Source: Sphingobacterium multivorum (GTDB taxonomy: Bacteria > Bacteroidota > Bacteroidia > Sphingobacteriales > Sphingobacteriaceae). Taken from it: a DNA stretch of 64,000 bases. Position 1 is the first letter of the stretch. Every line of letters starts with the position of its first letter. Positions 9,950 to 19,225 of this stretch are shown in pieces. The stretch is taken from NCBI RefSeq assembly GCF_900457465.1, contig NZ_UAUU01000002.1:1116001-1180000 (forward strand), written 5' to 3'. The notes beneath the pieces are model-generated. The model did no database searches. It saw only the letters and a list, made by a program, of their open reading frames with translations, and was not told where the DNA came from. The translations under genes and the position numbers were made by a program.

Positions 9950-9972
9950 TAACATCACTTAAGAACATTGTT

Positions 9973-10533
9973 ATGCTATTGGAATACATTAAACAACCGT
10001 GGCCCTGGTATATTTCAGGACCTTTAATTGCGCTGGTCATGTACCTGCTGCTCAAACAGGGGAAGGATTTTGGCATGTCCAATAACCTACGTACCATGTG
10101 TACTGTATTAGGTGCCGGAAAAACTTCCTCTTTTTTCAGATTCGATTGGAAGACCCAATCATGGAATTTATTGGTGGTACTCGGGACAGCCATTGGCGGT
10201 TTTATTGCACATCATTTTCTGAGCGATGGCACTGCAAGCCAGATTAATCCCAAAAGTGTTGCCGATCTAAAAGAGCTGGGTATTATCGACCAACTACAAG
10301 GCTACCTTCCTGAATCCATATTCGTTTTCGACGGATCTTTGTTTCAGTTTCTAATTTTAAGTATTGGCGGTGTATTGATTGGATTTGGAACACGCTATGC
10401 TGGTGGATGTTCATCAGGCCATGCTATTTCTGGACTTAGCAATTTTCAGCTTCCTTCTTTGATTGCCGTTATAGGTTTCTTCCTAGGCGGGATCATCATG
10501 GTTCATTTTTTATTCCCACTAATTTTCGCATAA
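9973..10533 (+). CDS. YeeE/YedE family transporter, first half (thiosulfate/sulfur import)
   Basis: 186-residue inner-membrane protein of the YeeE/YedE (TsuA-like) family. The start is the ATG at 9973; an upstream TTG would overlap the promoter. It has four to five hydrophobic helices. Conserved Cys-containing motifs are RYAGGCSSGHAISGL near residue 152 and NLRTMCTVLGAG near residue 38, matching the Cys relay proposed for thiosulfate conduction in TsuA. The following gene starts at the next base and supplies the second half; such split pairs are common in Bacteroidota. Confidence 0.85.
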   Translation: MLLEYIKQPWPWYISGPLIALVMYLLLKQGKDFGMSNNLRTMCTVLGAGKTSSFFRFDWKTQSWNLLVVLGTAIGGFIAHHFLSDGTASQINPKSVADLKELGIIDQLQGYLPESIFVFDGSLFQFLILSIGGVLIGFGTRYAGGCSSGHAISGLSNFQLPSLIAVIGFFLGGIIMVHFLFPLIFA

Positions 10534-10947
10534 ATGAAAGCACTAAAATTTATTTTCATCGGTATATTGTTTGGAATCATCTTATACAAATCGGAGGCCG
10601 CGTCATGGTATAGAATCTACGAAATGTTTCAATTTCGTTCCTTTCATATGTATGGCATCATCGGTACAGCACTGACCACAGCAATTATAATCGTACAGAT
10701 CATCAAGAGAAAGCGAATCAAAGATAGTAACGGGATGCAAATAGCATTCTATGACAAAGACAAAAGTATTACACGATACCTGGTCGGAGGAACAATCTTT
10801 GGCTTGGGATGGGCATTGACAGGTGCGTGTCCGGGCCCCATGTTTGCCCTAATCGGTGCCGGTTATTGGACTATTGGAATCGTCCTTCTTTTTGCTTTGT
10901 TAGGTACTTGGCTTTATGGGCTGTTGCGCAATAAGTTGCCGCATTAA
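10534..10947 (+). CDS. YeeE/YedE family transporter, second half
   Basis: 137-residue partner of the preceding protein, four hydrophobic helices, with the family motif LTGACPGPMFALIGAGYW near residue 95 that contributes the third conserved Cys. It starts immediately after the stop codon of the first half, so the two are translated together. Predicted to form a heteromeric channel for thiosulfate or a related sulfur species in the inner membrane. Confidence 0.85.
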   Translation: MKALKFIFIGILFGIILYKSEAASWYRIYEMFQFRSFHMYGIIGTALTTAIIIVQIIKRKRIKDSNGMQIAFYDKDKSITRYLVGGTIFGLGWALTGACPGPMFALIGAGYWTIGIVLLFALLGTWLYGLLRNKLPH

Positions 10948-11030
10948 GTTGAACAGACTTTGTTATGAAACTACCTCATATATCCGAAATCTGAGGCCTG
11001 TACCTGGAGTTTAAATTTTAGAAAGAGAAC

Positions 11031-11846
11031 ATGGAATTAATATTTATAGCTGGTTTTATATTAGCTGTTCTGGTCGGGCTATCAATGGGCTTGATGGGTA
11101 GCGGCGGAAGTATTCTAACATTGCCCGTCTTTGTTTATATTTTTCATATAGAACCTCAATATGCATTGGACTATTCGCTGTTTTCTATAGGAATATTAGC
11201 CTTGGTCGGATCAATTTCTCCGTTGAAAAAAAGAGAAATTGATCTGAAAACTACGGCCATTTTTCTCTTTCCATCGCTAATTTCTGTCTTTCTGACCAAG
11301 CGTTATCTGCTTGTAGCCATACCAGAGTCATTTCACCTGGGCGAAATAGCGGTTTCCAGAAACCATATCATCATGTTACTTTTCTCGATGGTGATTCTGA
11401 TTTCTGCAACAGCAATGGTGCGAAAACGTAAACAGGTTCAGCACGATCAATTCAGAAGCGGAATTGGTCAGATTTTCAACGTTGTCCTCGTCGGATTGCT
11501 CGTCGGTATCATGACTGGCTTGGTGGGCGCGGGAGGAGGCTTTATCATTGTACCTGCCCTCGTTTTGCTCTTAGGAATCCCACTTAAACAGGCCATTGCC
11601 ACTTCGTTGTTTATCATCGGTTTAAACGCTTCATTCGGTTTGATCGCGAATTATCAGTTCCTGGAACATATGAATTGGTTTATATTGGTTACCTTTACGT
11701 TAATCACTTTAATAGGCCTCCAAATTGGTTCCAAATGGAAAGACAAATTAGATGCAGCAAAATTGAAAGGTATTTTTGGGTACTTTTTAATTAGTATTGG
11801 CATCCTAATCTTTGCTTTCGAATTCATTCAATTTGTAAATCATTAA
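11031..11846 (+). CDS. TauE/SafE (TSUP) family sulfite/sulfonate permease
   Basis: 271-residue inner-membrane protein with about eight hydrophobic helices and the two family repeats GLMGSGGSILTLPVFVYIF (from residue 21) and GLVGAGGGFIIVPALVLLL (from about 163). TSUP proteins move sulfite, sulfoacetate or related anions. Its place between the YeeE pair and the MBL-rhodanese enzyme fits a role in exporting sulfite made from persulfide oxidation. The direction of transport is inferred. Confidence 0.85.
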   Translation: MELIFIAGFILAVLVGLSMGLMGSGGSILTLPVFVYIFHIEPQYALDYSLFSIGILALVGSISPLKKREIDLKTTAIFLFPSLISVFLTKRYLLVAIPESFHLGEIAVSRNHIIMLLFSMVILISATAMVRKRKQVQHDQFRSGIGQIFNVVLVGLLVGIMTGLVGAGGGFIIVPALVLLLGIPLKQAIATSLFIIGLNASFGLIANYQFLEHMNWFILVTFTLITLIGLQIGSKWKDKLDAAKLKGIFGYFLISIGILIFAFEFIQFVNH

Positions 11847-11857
11847 AATCACACGCT

Positions 11858-13255
11858 ATGTTTTTTCAACACATTTTTGAGTCATCTTTAGCACATTCAA
11901 GTTATATCATTGGTTGTCAAGCCAAGGGTGTCGCTATTGTCATTGACCCTAAAAGAGATGTAGACAGCTATCTTGAGATTGCACAAAAGAATAATCTGAC
12001 CATAACGCATATTGCGGAAACACATATCCATGCCGACTACCTTTCAGGTACGCTAGAGTTAGCCGCATTGACAGACGCCCAACCTTATCTATCCGATGAA
12101 GGTGGAGAAGATTGGCACTATGAATTCCCACATATTGGATTAAAACATGGCGATCAATTTCACGTTGGAAATCTGATTTTCCAGGTTATCCATACACCCG
12201 GACATACGCCCGAGAGTATCAGTTTTGTATTGATTGATACGCCTGCAACCATGGAGCCGGTCATGCTATTTACAGGTGATTTTGTGTTTGTTGGCGATAT
12301 CGGACGCCCAGATCTGTTGGAAAATGCAGCGGGAATGGTCGGAACCAAGGAAATTGGGGCCCACCAAATGTACCGATCGTTACAACATTTCCTGACGCTA
12401 CCTGATCATATTCAGGTATGGCCCGCGCATGGGGCCGGATCCGCTTGTGGAAAGGCGCTGGGTGCAGTTCCGAGTTCAACGGTTGGTTATGAAAAAATAC
12501 GCAACTGGGCACTTCAATACCAAAACAACGAAACAGCCTTCGTGGAAGAACTATTATCAGGACAGCCCGAACCGCCACGCTATTTTGCCACGATGAAAAA
12601 ACTCAACAAAATAGCGCGGCCATTGCAAACGGCAGTTCCTCAGTATAACAAGTTATCAAACGAAACTTTTCTGGATTTATACCACCAAGGAACAACCGTC
12701 ATTGATACACGCTACAAGTTTGACTTTGCCAAAGGGTATCTCCCCAATAGCATCAATATTCAGAACAACAAAACATTTAATACCTGGGCTGGCTGGATCC
12801 TTAATTACACAGATCCGTTTATACTCATTGTAGCGGAAAGTCAATTGGACGACATTGCCCGCAAGCTTATGCGCATTGGATTGGATCAAGTCGCTGGATA
12901 TATTACGCCAGATACGATCCCTCATTTGGGAATTGAATTGGAGCACCAGCAACTCATCGGTTTCGAAGAGATGAATAGTGTATTGGGCAGATCCGATATC
13001 CAAATACTTGATGTACGCAATTCTAGTGAGTTTGCAGAGGGGCATTTACCCCATGCGACTCATATCTTTGTCGGTACAATTGCAGACAATCTCCACAAAA
13101 TTGACCAAAACAAACAGCCGTACCTGCACTGTCAGTCTGGAGACCGCGCAACAATAGCAGCATCCATATTAGCAAAAAACAGTATTAAGGACGTCAAAAT
13201 TTACAGTCCTTCCATCAATGAATGGAAATCAAAGGGCGGAACTTTGGTACAATAA
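11858..13255 (+). CDS. MBL-fold hydrolase with two rhodanese domains (persulfide dioxygenase-like)
   Basis: 465 residues. The N-terminal metallo-beta-lactamase domain has the iron/zinc ligands His56, His58 and Asp60 (HIHADYLSG), HTPGHTPES, TGDFVFVGDIGRPDL and PAHGAGSACGK, an ETHE1/CstB-type layout except that the residue after Asp60 is Tyr rather than His. Rhodanese domain 1 (about 275-360) lacks the catalytic Cys (ILIVAESQ) and is probably structural. Domain 2 (about 375-465) keeps Cys425 in LHCQSGDRA. Likely oxidises persulfides to sulfite or thiosulfate. It starts 11 bases after the TauE-like gene. Confidence 0.88.
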   Translation: MFFQHIFESSLAHSSYIIGCQAKGVAIVIDPKRDVDSYLEIAQKNNLTITHIAETHIHADYLSGTLELAALTDAQPYLSDEGGEDWHYEFPHIGLKHGDQFHVGNLIFQVIHTPGHTPESISFVLIDTPATMEPVMLFTGDFVFVGDIGRPDLLENAAGMVGTKEIGAHQMYRSLQHFLTLPDHIQVWPAHGAGSACGKALGAVPSSTVGYEKIRNWALQYQNNETAFVEELLSGQPEPPRYFATMKKLNKIARPLQTAVPQYNKLSNETFLDLYHQGTTVIDTRYKFDFAKGYLPNSINIQNNKTFNTWAGWILNYTDPFILIVAESQLDDIARKLMRIGLDQVAGYITPDTIPHLGIELEHQQLIGFEEMNSVLGRSDIQILDVRNSSEFAEGHLPHATHIFVGTIADNLHKIDQNKQPYLHCQSGDRATIAASILAKNSIKDVKIYSPSINEWKSKGGTLVQ

Positions 13256-13260
13256 CCTTA

Positions 13261-13302
13261 AAAAAAAGATCCCAGAATAAACATTCCTGGGATCTTTTTT
13301 TA
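13261..13302. terminator. Bidirectional intrinsic terminator (sulfur operon / 13379 gene)
   Basis: A perfect stem of A-run plus GATCCCAG against CTGGGATC plus T-run with a loop of about 10 bases. The A7 and T8 flanks make it work on both strands, between convergent genes. Confidence 0.9.
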
Positions 13303-13378
13303 GAGAACCAAACGATACCATCGAATTTGAGCTGCCAATGCATGATAAGGAGCAACTCAACTCGGCAGTATATTTCGT

Positions 13379-14236
13379 TTATAGACTATTTCTATTGATC
13401 CGCAAGAATTCGATAACCTCATCCTTCTTCTCTTCCATCTTGCCTTTCTTTTCGGTAAATTGATGATTATAGATGGTCAGATACTGATGGTCGTCCGTTT
13501 CAGATTCATATAATTCGGCCGTAGCAAAAGAGAAATGCTCTTCTTCATCTGAAAGATGATCATACACATAGGCAAAATCATGATTCCCCAAGGAGCTTAC
13601 TACGGCATCTTTATCCGCCACGAATTTCAACCTTCCGGGCAATGTCCGCTTATTCATCCATACTTCGTCTTTTTCAGAAAAAGGATAAATAGTAATACCG
13701 CGGAAAGCCATAATAAGCGGCGTAATCAGAATAATACCCATCTCAATCGCCCAAACGGCCCACAACATACCACCCGAAACCGGGCTCTTTTTCAAGGTAA
13801 AGGTACCGACTTCGTTTAAACCTTGCATCGCTTCCCAAATAAATGAAGGGTGTAAGAAAAAGGCTTTGAACCCTTCCAGATTGAAAGATGATTTTACCCA
13901 GGTATCTCCGCCCATGGTTCCCTCCGCATTGTACATCAGCGAAACGAAAAGAGCCCATTGCGCATAAAAGGCTAAAAGCGCGACTAGCAAAGTAATCAAT
14001 AGTGCAATGCCCTTATTTCTTAATTTCCATTTTTTGAAACAGAAATTCAGCACATAGAATATTCCAGCACCAAATCCCAATGTAATAAATACATTAAAAT
14101 AAATAATAGGGATAAACCACTGCAAAGCGATGTAAACAATTGCCAATACAACAGCACTGATTGTTCCTAGCACAAGAGATCCGATAAATGCCAAAGCAGG
14201 AGCCTTTCCCGAGGGCTTATAATATAGATTTTCCAT
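13379..14236 (-). CDS. Membrane protein of unknown function (four TM helices)
   Basis: 285 residues with the start placed at MENLYYKPSGK; the frame is open further upstream but those residues look non-conserved. It has hydrophobic helices near residues 15-37, 41-60, 72-95 and around 155-180, then a hydrophilic C-terminal domain of about 100 residues (DHLSDEEEHFSFATAELY) ending in a Lys/Glu-rich tail. No recognised family. It lies alone between a terminator and a divergent M1 peptidase gene. Confidence 0.7.
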   Translation of the reverse strand: MENLYYKPSGKAPALAFIGSLVLGTISAVVLAIVYIALQWFIPIIYFNVFITLGFGAGIFYVLNFCFKKWKLRNKGIALLITLLVALLAFYAQWALFVSLMYNAEGTMGGDTWVKSSFNLEGFKAFFLHPSFIWEAMQGLNEVGTFTLKKSPVSGGMLWAVWAIEMGIILITPLIMAFRGITIYPFSEKDEVWMNKRTLPGRLKFVADKDAVVSSLGNHDFAYVYDHLSDEEEHFSFATAELYESETDDHQYLTIYNHQFTEKKGKMEEKKDEVIEFLRINRNSL

Positions 14237-14395
14237 AAAAACAGTAAAATTGATTTTTAACTTAACAGTTAAATTCCCTAACCAAAACCAAGCCAATTCC
14301 TAAAGAACAGTCAACTTTCGTCAAGATTTGATGACATTAACTTCGTTACATTCGTTTAAGTGCCATTTATTGAGACAATTTTGTAAGTTTGGGGC

Positions 14396-16273
14396 ATGAA
14401 AATCAAAATAATATCCTTTTTTACACTTGCATGTGTATTGAATATTTGGGGGGCAGTAGCGAAGGCCCAAAGAAAAGGATTCTGGCAACAGAAAGTTGAC
14501 TACCATATGGATGTCAACGTGGATGAAAAAGCATATCAGTACGATGGAAAAATGACCTTGAAGTACAGCAATAATTCAGGGCAATCACTTAAAAAAGTAT
14601 ATTTCCATTTATATTTCAATGCTTTTCAACCAGGATCGATGATGGATTACCGCTTAAAAAACATCAGTGATCCAGACAAGCGCATGGTGACCAACCTTGG
14701 CACAAAAGAAAAGCCGGTATATCAAAGCCGCATTGGAGAGCTTAAGACCAATCAAATTGGTTATCAAAAAATCAAAAGCTTAACAATGAATGGGGCTAAC
14801 GCATCATTTAAAATTGACGGAACGATCTTGGAGGTCGCTTTACCAACTCCTATCCAAGATGGCGAAACAGCACGTTTTGATATGGAGTGGACCGCACAAG
14901 TTCCGGAACAAATCAGAAGAACTGGCCGGAATTCTGCCGAAGGTGTAGCATTATCTATGGCGCAATGGTATCCGAAGATGGCCCAATTCGATGAATTCGG
15001 CTGGCATTTGGATGAATATACAGGTCGTGAATTTATTGCTCCTTTTGGCAATTTTGACGTCACCATACACCTCAATAAAAATTATGTTGTTGGTGCCTCA
15101 GGTGTTCTTCAAAACCCATCAGAGGTCAAAGGTTATCAACAGAAAGCGAAAGTAAAAGCCATCGACAATAAAGCGACCTGGCACTATAGAGCCCAAAATA
15201 TCCATGATTTTGTCTGGGCCGCAGACCCCAAATTTGTTGTGGATTCCGCTTCAAGTAAAAATGGTATAAAAGTATATACCGTATTCTTGCCAACTGACAA
15301 AGAAGTTATTTCAAATTGGAAAACGGCAATAGGCCTTTCTACCGAATTCTTTGACTTCTGTAGTGCGAAGTTTGGTAAATATCCATGGCCAACTTATACC
15401 ATCATTCAGGGTGGCGATGGTGGTATGGAGTATGGCACAGCTACTCTGATCACAGGCGGCCGCAATCTAAAAAGTCTTGTTGGTGTCATATTCCATGAAT
15501 CGGCACACTCCTGGTACCAACAATTGTTTGGGATCAATGAAACCGTAGATGAATGGTTTGATGAAGGTTTCACCTCCTATGTCGAAGAGTTGGCCATGCA
15601 ACATATCTTTGAAAAAAGAGGTGCTATTGCCTCTAACCCACAAATTGCCGCCTACCGTGGCTACTATAAATTGGCTCTTTCAGGTAAAGAAGAACCGATG
15701 AGCTTACTGGCAGATTATTATAACACCAACTACGGCTACAGCAACGAAGCATACAACAAAGGTGCCGTGCTTGCAGAACAGTTGGGTTATATTATTGGTC
15801 AGGAAAATTTGGAAAAAACCTTCCTGAAATTTTATGACATCTGGAAATTTAAACATCCGACACCAAATGATTTTAAACGCGTTGCTGAAGAGGTTTCCGG
15901 TATAAACTTAAAATGGTATTTCAATCTGTTTATCCATACAACACGTCAAATTGATTACGCCATCGAAAAAGTAACAGACACCGACATTTTATTGGCTAAT
16001 AAGTCAAATTTTGCCATGCCACTGGATGTTCTGGTAGAATACACAGATGGAAGTAAAGAACTATTTTATATTCCTTTGCGTGAAATGCGGGGAGAAAAAC
16101 CGGAAGAACATTTTGACATATACAAAGGTGTTAAAAGGACCGTGCTTGAAGATTGGTTTTGGACCAAACCCGACTATACTATCCATGTGTCGAAAACACC
16201 AAAAGCGGTAACTATTGATCCTTCACTACGCTTAGCGGATGTAGAATCGGCAAACAACAGTTTTAGCAAATAA
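14396..16273 (+). CDS. M1 family zinc metallopeptidase (secreted/periplasmic)
   Basis: 625 residues with an N-terminal signal peptide (to about AKAQ, residue 24). Zinc site HESAHSW with the downstream Glu in DEWFDEGFTSYVEE, and the substrate-binding GGMEYGTATLITGG in place of the GAMEN motif, place it in the gluzincin M1 family. Likely an aminopeptidase acting on peptides in the periplasm or at the cell surface. A TAAGTTTG box at 14384-14391 ends only five bases before the ATG, so the transcript may be almost leaderless if that box is used. Confidence 0.9.
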   Translation: MKIKIISFFTLACVLNIWGAVAKAQRKGFWQQKVDYHMDVNVDEKAYQYDGKMTLKYSNNSGQSLKKVYFHLYFNAFQPGSMMDYRLKNISDPDKRMVTNLGTKEKPVYQSRIGELKTNQIGYQKIKSLTMNGANASFKIDGTILEVALPTPIQDGETARFDMEWTAQVPEQIRRTGRNSAEGVALSMAQWYPKMAQFDEFGWHLDEYTGREFIAPFGNFDVTIHLNKNYVVGASGVLQNPSEVKGYQQKAKVKAIDNKATWHYRAQNIHDFVWAADPKFVVDSASSKNGIKVYTVFLPTDKEVISNWKTAIGLSTEFFDFCSAKFGKYPWPTYTIIQGGDGGMEYGTATLITGGRNLKSLVGVIFHESAHSWYQQLFGINETVDEWFDEGFTSYVEELAMQHIFEKRGAIASNPQIAAYRGYYKLALSGKEEPMSLLADYYNTNYGYSNEAYNKGAVLAEQLGYIIGQENLEKTFLKFYDIWKFKHPTPNDFKRVAEEVSGINLKWYFNLFIHTTRQIDYAIEKVTDTDILLANKSNFAMPLDVLVEYTDGSKELFYIPLREMRGEKPEEHFDIYKGVKRTVLEDWFWTKPDYTIHVSKTPKAVTIDPSLRLADVESANNSFSK

Positions 16274-16307
16274 CTCGTAGATTCCCATTATCTGAACAGA
16301 TCGGGGT

Positions 16308-16358
16308 AAAAAAAGCTTCCAAACCACTTCACATATACCTGGTTTGGAAGCTTTTTTT
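16308..16358. terminator. Bidirectional intrinsic terminator
   Basis: AAAAAAGCTTCCAAACCA pairs with TGGTTTGGAAGCTTTTTT around a loop of about 13 bases, with A and T flanks, between the convergent M1 peptidase and GH43-like genes. Confidence 0.9.
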
Positions 16359-16377
16359 GCTAATCACCTCACCTGAA

Positions 16378-17517
16378 TCAAGTACTCTTAAGAGGAATAA
16401 CCATATTCCATGTGCGTTCAAATTGATAGGGCGCCGAACCATCTCCCGTAGCAGCAAACAAATGCGTAGGTTTCCCATTTTCAAATAATAAAAACGGTCG
16501 TTCAAAATTCGCCTGATGACTCGTTGTGCCATCATCCCATTGAATTGTTTTAGAATAAGCTTTTACAGACTTTGAAAGATGCCAATCTATACCATCTTTG
16601 GAATAAGCGTGTATCCCGCCCCCCTCTTCACCGCAGATCTTTCCGTAACGGTCCTTCATAATAAGTTCAAACTGCTGACCATTATGCCACACAAATGGAT
16701 CTTCTACATCATTTTCATGGTTTTGGTCCGTATGGAATGAAAAAATGGGTTTTTCCGACAAACGGCGATAAGGTCCGAGAAAAGAATCTGCTTGTGCAGC
16801 TCCCAATAGAAGTGGCGGATTATAATTTAGTGGGGAAGATTTATACACTAAATAAACCTTTCCGTTCGGTAAGACAACTGGCGAAGGGTTTGATGTAATG
16901 GAGGCATCCCATTCTCCTTTCCGCGGATTCAGAATCGGTTGATCAACTCGTTTCCATGGCCCTGCAATTGATCTGGAATAGGCCATCCCAATACGTTTAT
17001 GCATCCAGGCTTTCTGGCCTAGGCCCGACTCCCATACATTTTCTGTAAAAGCAGGAGTTGGCTCATCATAATTATTGCCAAAGTAATAAAGTACATAATA
17101 GTCACCGCTTTTTACAATGCGCGGATTGTGTGTTGTACAACCATCAAAATATTGCTTCCCCCGAGCGGGCAAAACAACTTCAACAAATTCGTATGGCCCT
17201 TCAGGGGTATCTGAAATAGCCCTGACGACTTCTGAGTTTGTGACCCAATTACCAAAACCATATTGTTTGCTCCAACGCGAAGCAAACATATGATATCGTC
17301 CATCCTCTCCTTTTATAACCGAAGGATCCCAAATCCAATAATCTTTCATCGCAAATCCGCCGCCTTTTGGTGCCGGTAACAACCGATCGATAAAAGAGTC
17401 CTGATTATTAAAAGAGTCTTTAGGAATAGCCCCAAACGCATATCCATGGTTTGAAAACAGGAAGAGGCCGGAAAAACCGGCAACGTTTTTTAGAAAGTCT
17501 CGACGGGAGGTTTTCAT
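16378..17517 (-). CDS. GH43-like five-bladed propeller glycosidase with Tat signal
   Basis: 379 residues. The N-terminus SRRDFLKNVAGFSGLFLF is a classical twin-arginine signal. The body has the beta-propeller features of GH43/GH32/GH130-like enzymes: an early acidic motif WIWDPSVIKGEDGRYHMFAS, TTHNPRIVKSGDYYVLYYFG, SNPSPVVLPNGKVYLVYKS and VEDPFVWHNGQQFELIMKD, each likely marking a blade. The exact family and substrate are uncertain, probably a plant or algal glycan. No SusC/D pair is adjacent. Confidence 0.75.
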   Translation of the reverse strand: MKTSRRDFLKNVAGFSGLFLFSNHGYAFGAIPKDSFNNQDSFIDRLLPAPKGGGFAMKDYWIWDPSVIKGEDGRYHMFASRWSKQYGFGNWVTNSEVVRAISDTPEGPYEFVEVVLPARGKQYFDGCTTHNPRIVKSGDYYVLYYFGNNYDEPTPAFTENVWESGLGQKAWMHKRIGMAYSRSIAGPWKRVDQPILNPRKGEWDASITSNPSPVVLPNGKVYLVYKSSPLNYNPPLLLGAAQADSFLGPYRRLSEKPIFSFHTDQNHENDVEDPFVWHNGQQFELIMKDRYGKICGEEGGGIHAYSKDGIDWHLSKSVKAYSKTIQWDDGTTSHQANFERPFLLFENGKPTHLFAATGDGSAPYQFERTWNMVIPLKST

Positions 17518-17960
17518 ACATTTTACTTTTATTAGAAGAAAATAATTCGTTTTCTAATCTATTTGATCGGCTCCCATGAAATAATTTACACGAGGCTGAT
17601 ACCCACAATTTTTTAGAAAGAAACTCTTGAATTCACTTTCCTTCATCAGACATGAGGTGTTATATTGGTACTTCTACAAAAATATCGACAACAAGATAAC
17701 GAATAACCAGCTCGTTGTCAACCTTCTTGTGGATGATTCTTCCATCCTATTGCACTTTCTTTTTAAATCCTTTAATGAACTGCGGAAAAGTCCAACAGCT
17801 ATCTTACCCGGAATTTATTCGGCTAGTGGCTACCGGAAATAGTTAAACCTATAAATTCCTCTTGCATCTAGGCATAAGTCTAGAAAAGATTTCAGGTATG
17901 CATACTCGAAAGAAGAAAAAATAAGGAGCGATTTGGTCAGGTCTTGGTATATTTGTCCCC
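17518..17960. other. Intergenic region between GH43-like gene and hemW
   Basis: 443 bases between divergent genes. The only open frame of note (17627-17842, plus) has no recognisable content or start signal and is treated as chance. A TATATTTG box at 17948-17955 lies just before the hemW ATG at 17961. Confidence 0.5.
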
Positions 17961-19088
17961 ATGATTTATGTCCATATTCCCTTCTGTAAACAGGCTTGTC
18001 ATTATTGTGACTTCCATTTTAGCACTTCACTACAATACAAAAGTGAGATGATCAATGCCATACGACGGGAAATTGAACTCAGGGCATCCTATTTGGAAGA
18101 CAAAAAGGTCGAATCGATCTATTTTGGTGGCGGTACCCCTTCCTTACTGGAAGCGGATGAGATCGCCCAGATCATCGATACGATAGGGAAGCATTTTGAC
18201 ATCGCAAATCATGCTGAAATTACACTGGAAGCTAATCCCGACGATTTAAATGCCGCCAAAGTAAACAGTCTACGGAATACAGTAATCAATCGATTCAGCA
18301 TAGGCATACAGTCTTTCTTTGAAGAGGATCTTAAATGGATGAACAGAGCACATAATCAACAAGAAGCACTGGCTTCAATTATGCGGGTGCAAGATGCGGG
18401 CTTTGAAAATATTACCTGTGATCTTATTTATGGCTATCCGTTACTGACTGACGAGAAATGGCGCCACAATATGCAACAGCTGATTGACTTTGAAATTCCC
18501 CATATTTCTTCGTATTCCATGACTGTAGAAAATAAGACAGCATTGGATCACTTCATTAAAAAAGGCTTAAGTCCAGCAATTGATTCGGATCAGGCCGCAG
18601 ATCAGATGAGTCTCCTTATCCATACATTGAAAGCTGCGGGATATGAACAATATGAAATTTCCAATTTTGCAAAAAATGGCCTTTATGCGCGTCACAATAC
18701 AAATTATTGGAAAGGTAAACATTATCTTGGTATAGGCCCTTCGGCACATTCGTTCAATGGAATTTCCAGAGCCTGGAATGTTTCCAACAACGCGAAATAT
18801 ATGACCGCAATCAATTCAAACCAACTTCCCCTGCAAATTGAGGAGCTTTCAACATTGGACCAAATCAACGAAGGTATCATGACTTCGCTGAGAACCATGT
18901 GGGGGCTCGATTTGATTGCGCTGGAAAGTAAATTCGGGCAATCTATCAAAAACCGCGTATTGAAGGATGCAGAGCCATTTCTGGAAGAGGGCAATCTTGT
19001 TTTGGAAGAAAGTAAATTACGTTTAACGGATGCAGGTAAATTAATGGCCGATCATATCATGTCCGACCTATTTGTTATAGAATATTAA
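17961..19088 (+). CDS. hemW: HemW-type radical SAM protein (heme chaperone family)
   Basis: 375 residues. The radical SAM [4Fe-4S] motif CKQACHYC lies at residues 9-16 right after MIYVHIPF, the signature opening of HemW rather than HemN, which begins much later. Other family blocks: ESIYFGGGTPSLL, RFSIGIQSF, YGYPLLTDEKW, YEISNFAKNG and YLGIGPSAHSF. HemW inserts heme into respiratory proteins; older annotations call it oxygen-independent coproporphyrinogen III oxidase. Confidence 0.9.
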   Translation: MIYVHIPFCKQACHYCDFHFSTSLQYKSEMINAIRREIELRASYLEDKKVESIYFGGGTPSLLEADEIAQIIDTIGKHFDIANHAEITLEANPDDLNAAKVNSLRNTVINRFSIGIQSFFEEDLKWMNRAHNQQEALASIMRVQDAGFENITCDLIYGYPLLTDEKWRHNMQQLIDFEIPHISSYSMTVENKTALDHFIKKGLSPAIDSDQAADQMSLLIHTLKAAGYEQYEISNFAKNGLYARHNTNYWKGKHYLGIGPSAHSFNGISRAWNVSNNAKYMTAINSNQLPLQIEELSTLDQINEGIMTSLRTMWGLDLIALESKFGQSIKNRVLKDAEPFLEEGNLVLEESKLRLTDAGKLMADHIMSDLFVIEY

Positions 19089-19192
19089 TAAATAAAATAG
19101 ATAAAAATTACAAAAACAACAATAACAACCGTGTTTATGTTTTAAATATTACGAAAATAAAAATATAGGTTATTTTTTTTGGCTCTTTGTGC

Positions 19193-19200
19193 TATGTTTG
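19193..19200 (+). promoter_or_regulatory. -7 promoter box TATGTTTG before GAPDH gene
   Basis: Bacteroidota TAnnTTTG consensus, 25 bases before the ATG at 19226, in a very AT-rich stretch. No TTTG is found at the standard 19-base distance upstream. Confidence 0.5.
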
Positions 19201-19225
19201 CAACATAATCTATTATAACATTATT

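Noticed and set aside
17627..17842. 71-codon plus-strand frame between the GH43-like gene and hemW
   Set aside because: Low-complexity composition, no family resemblance and no promoter or conserved start; treated as chance.
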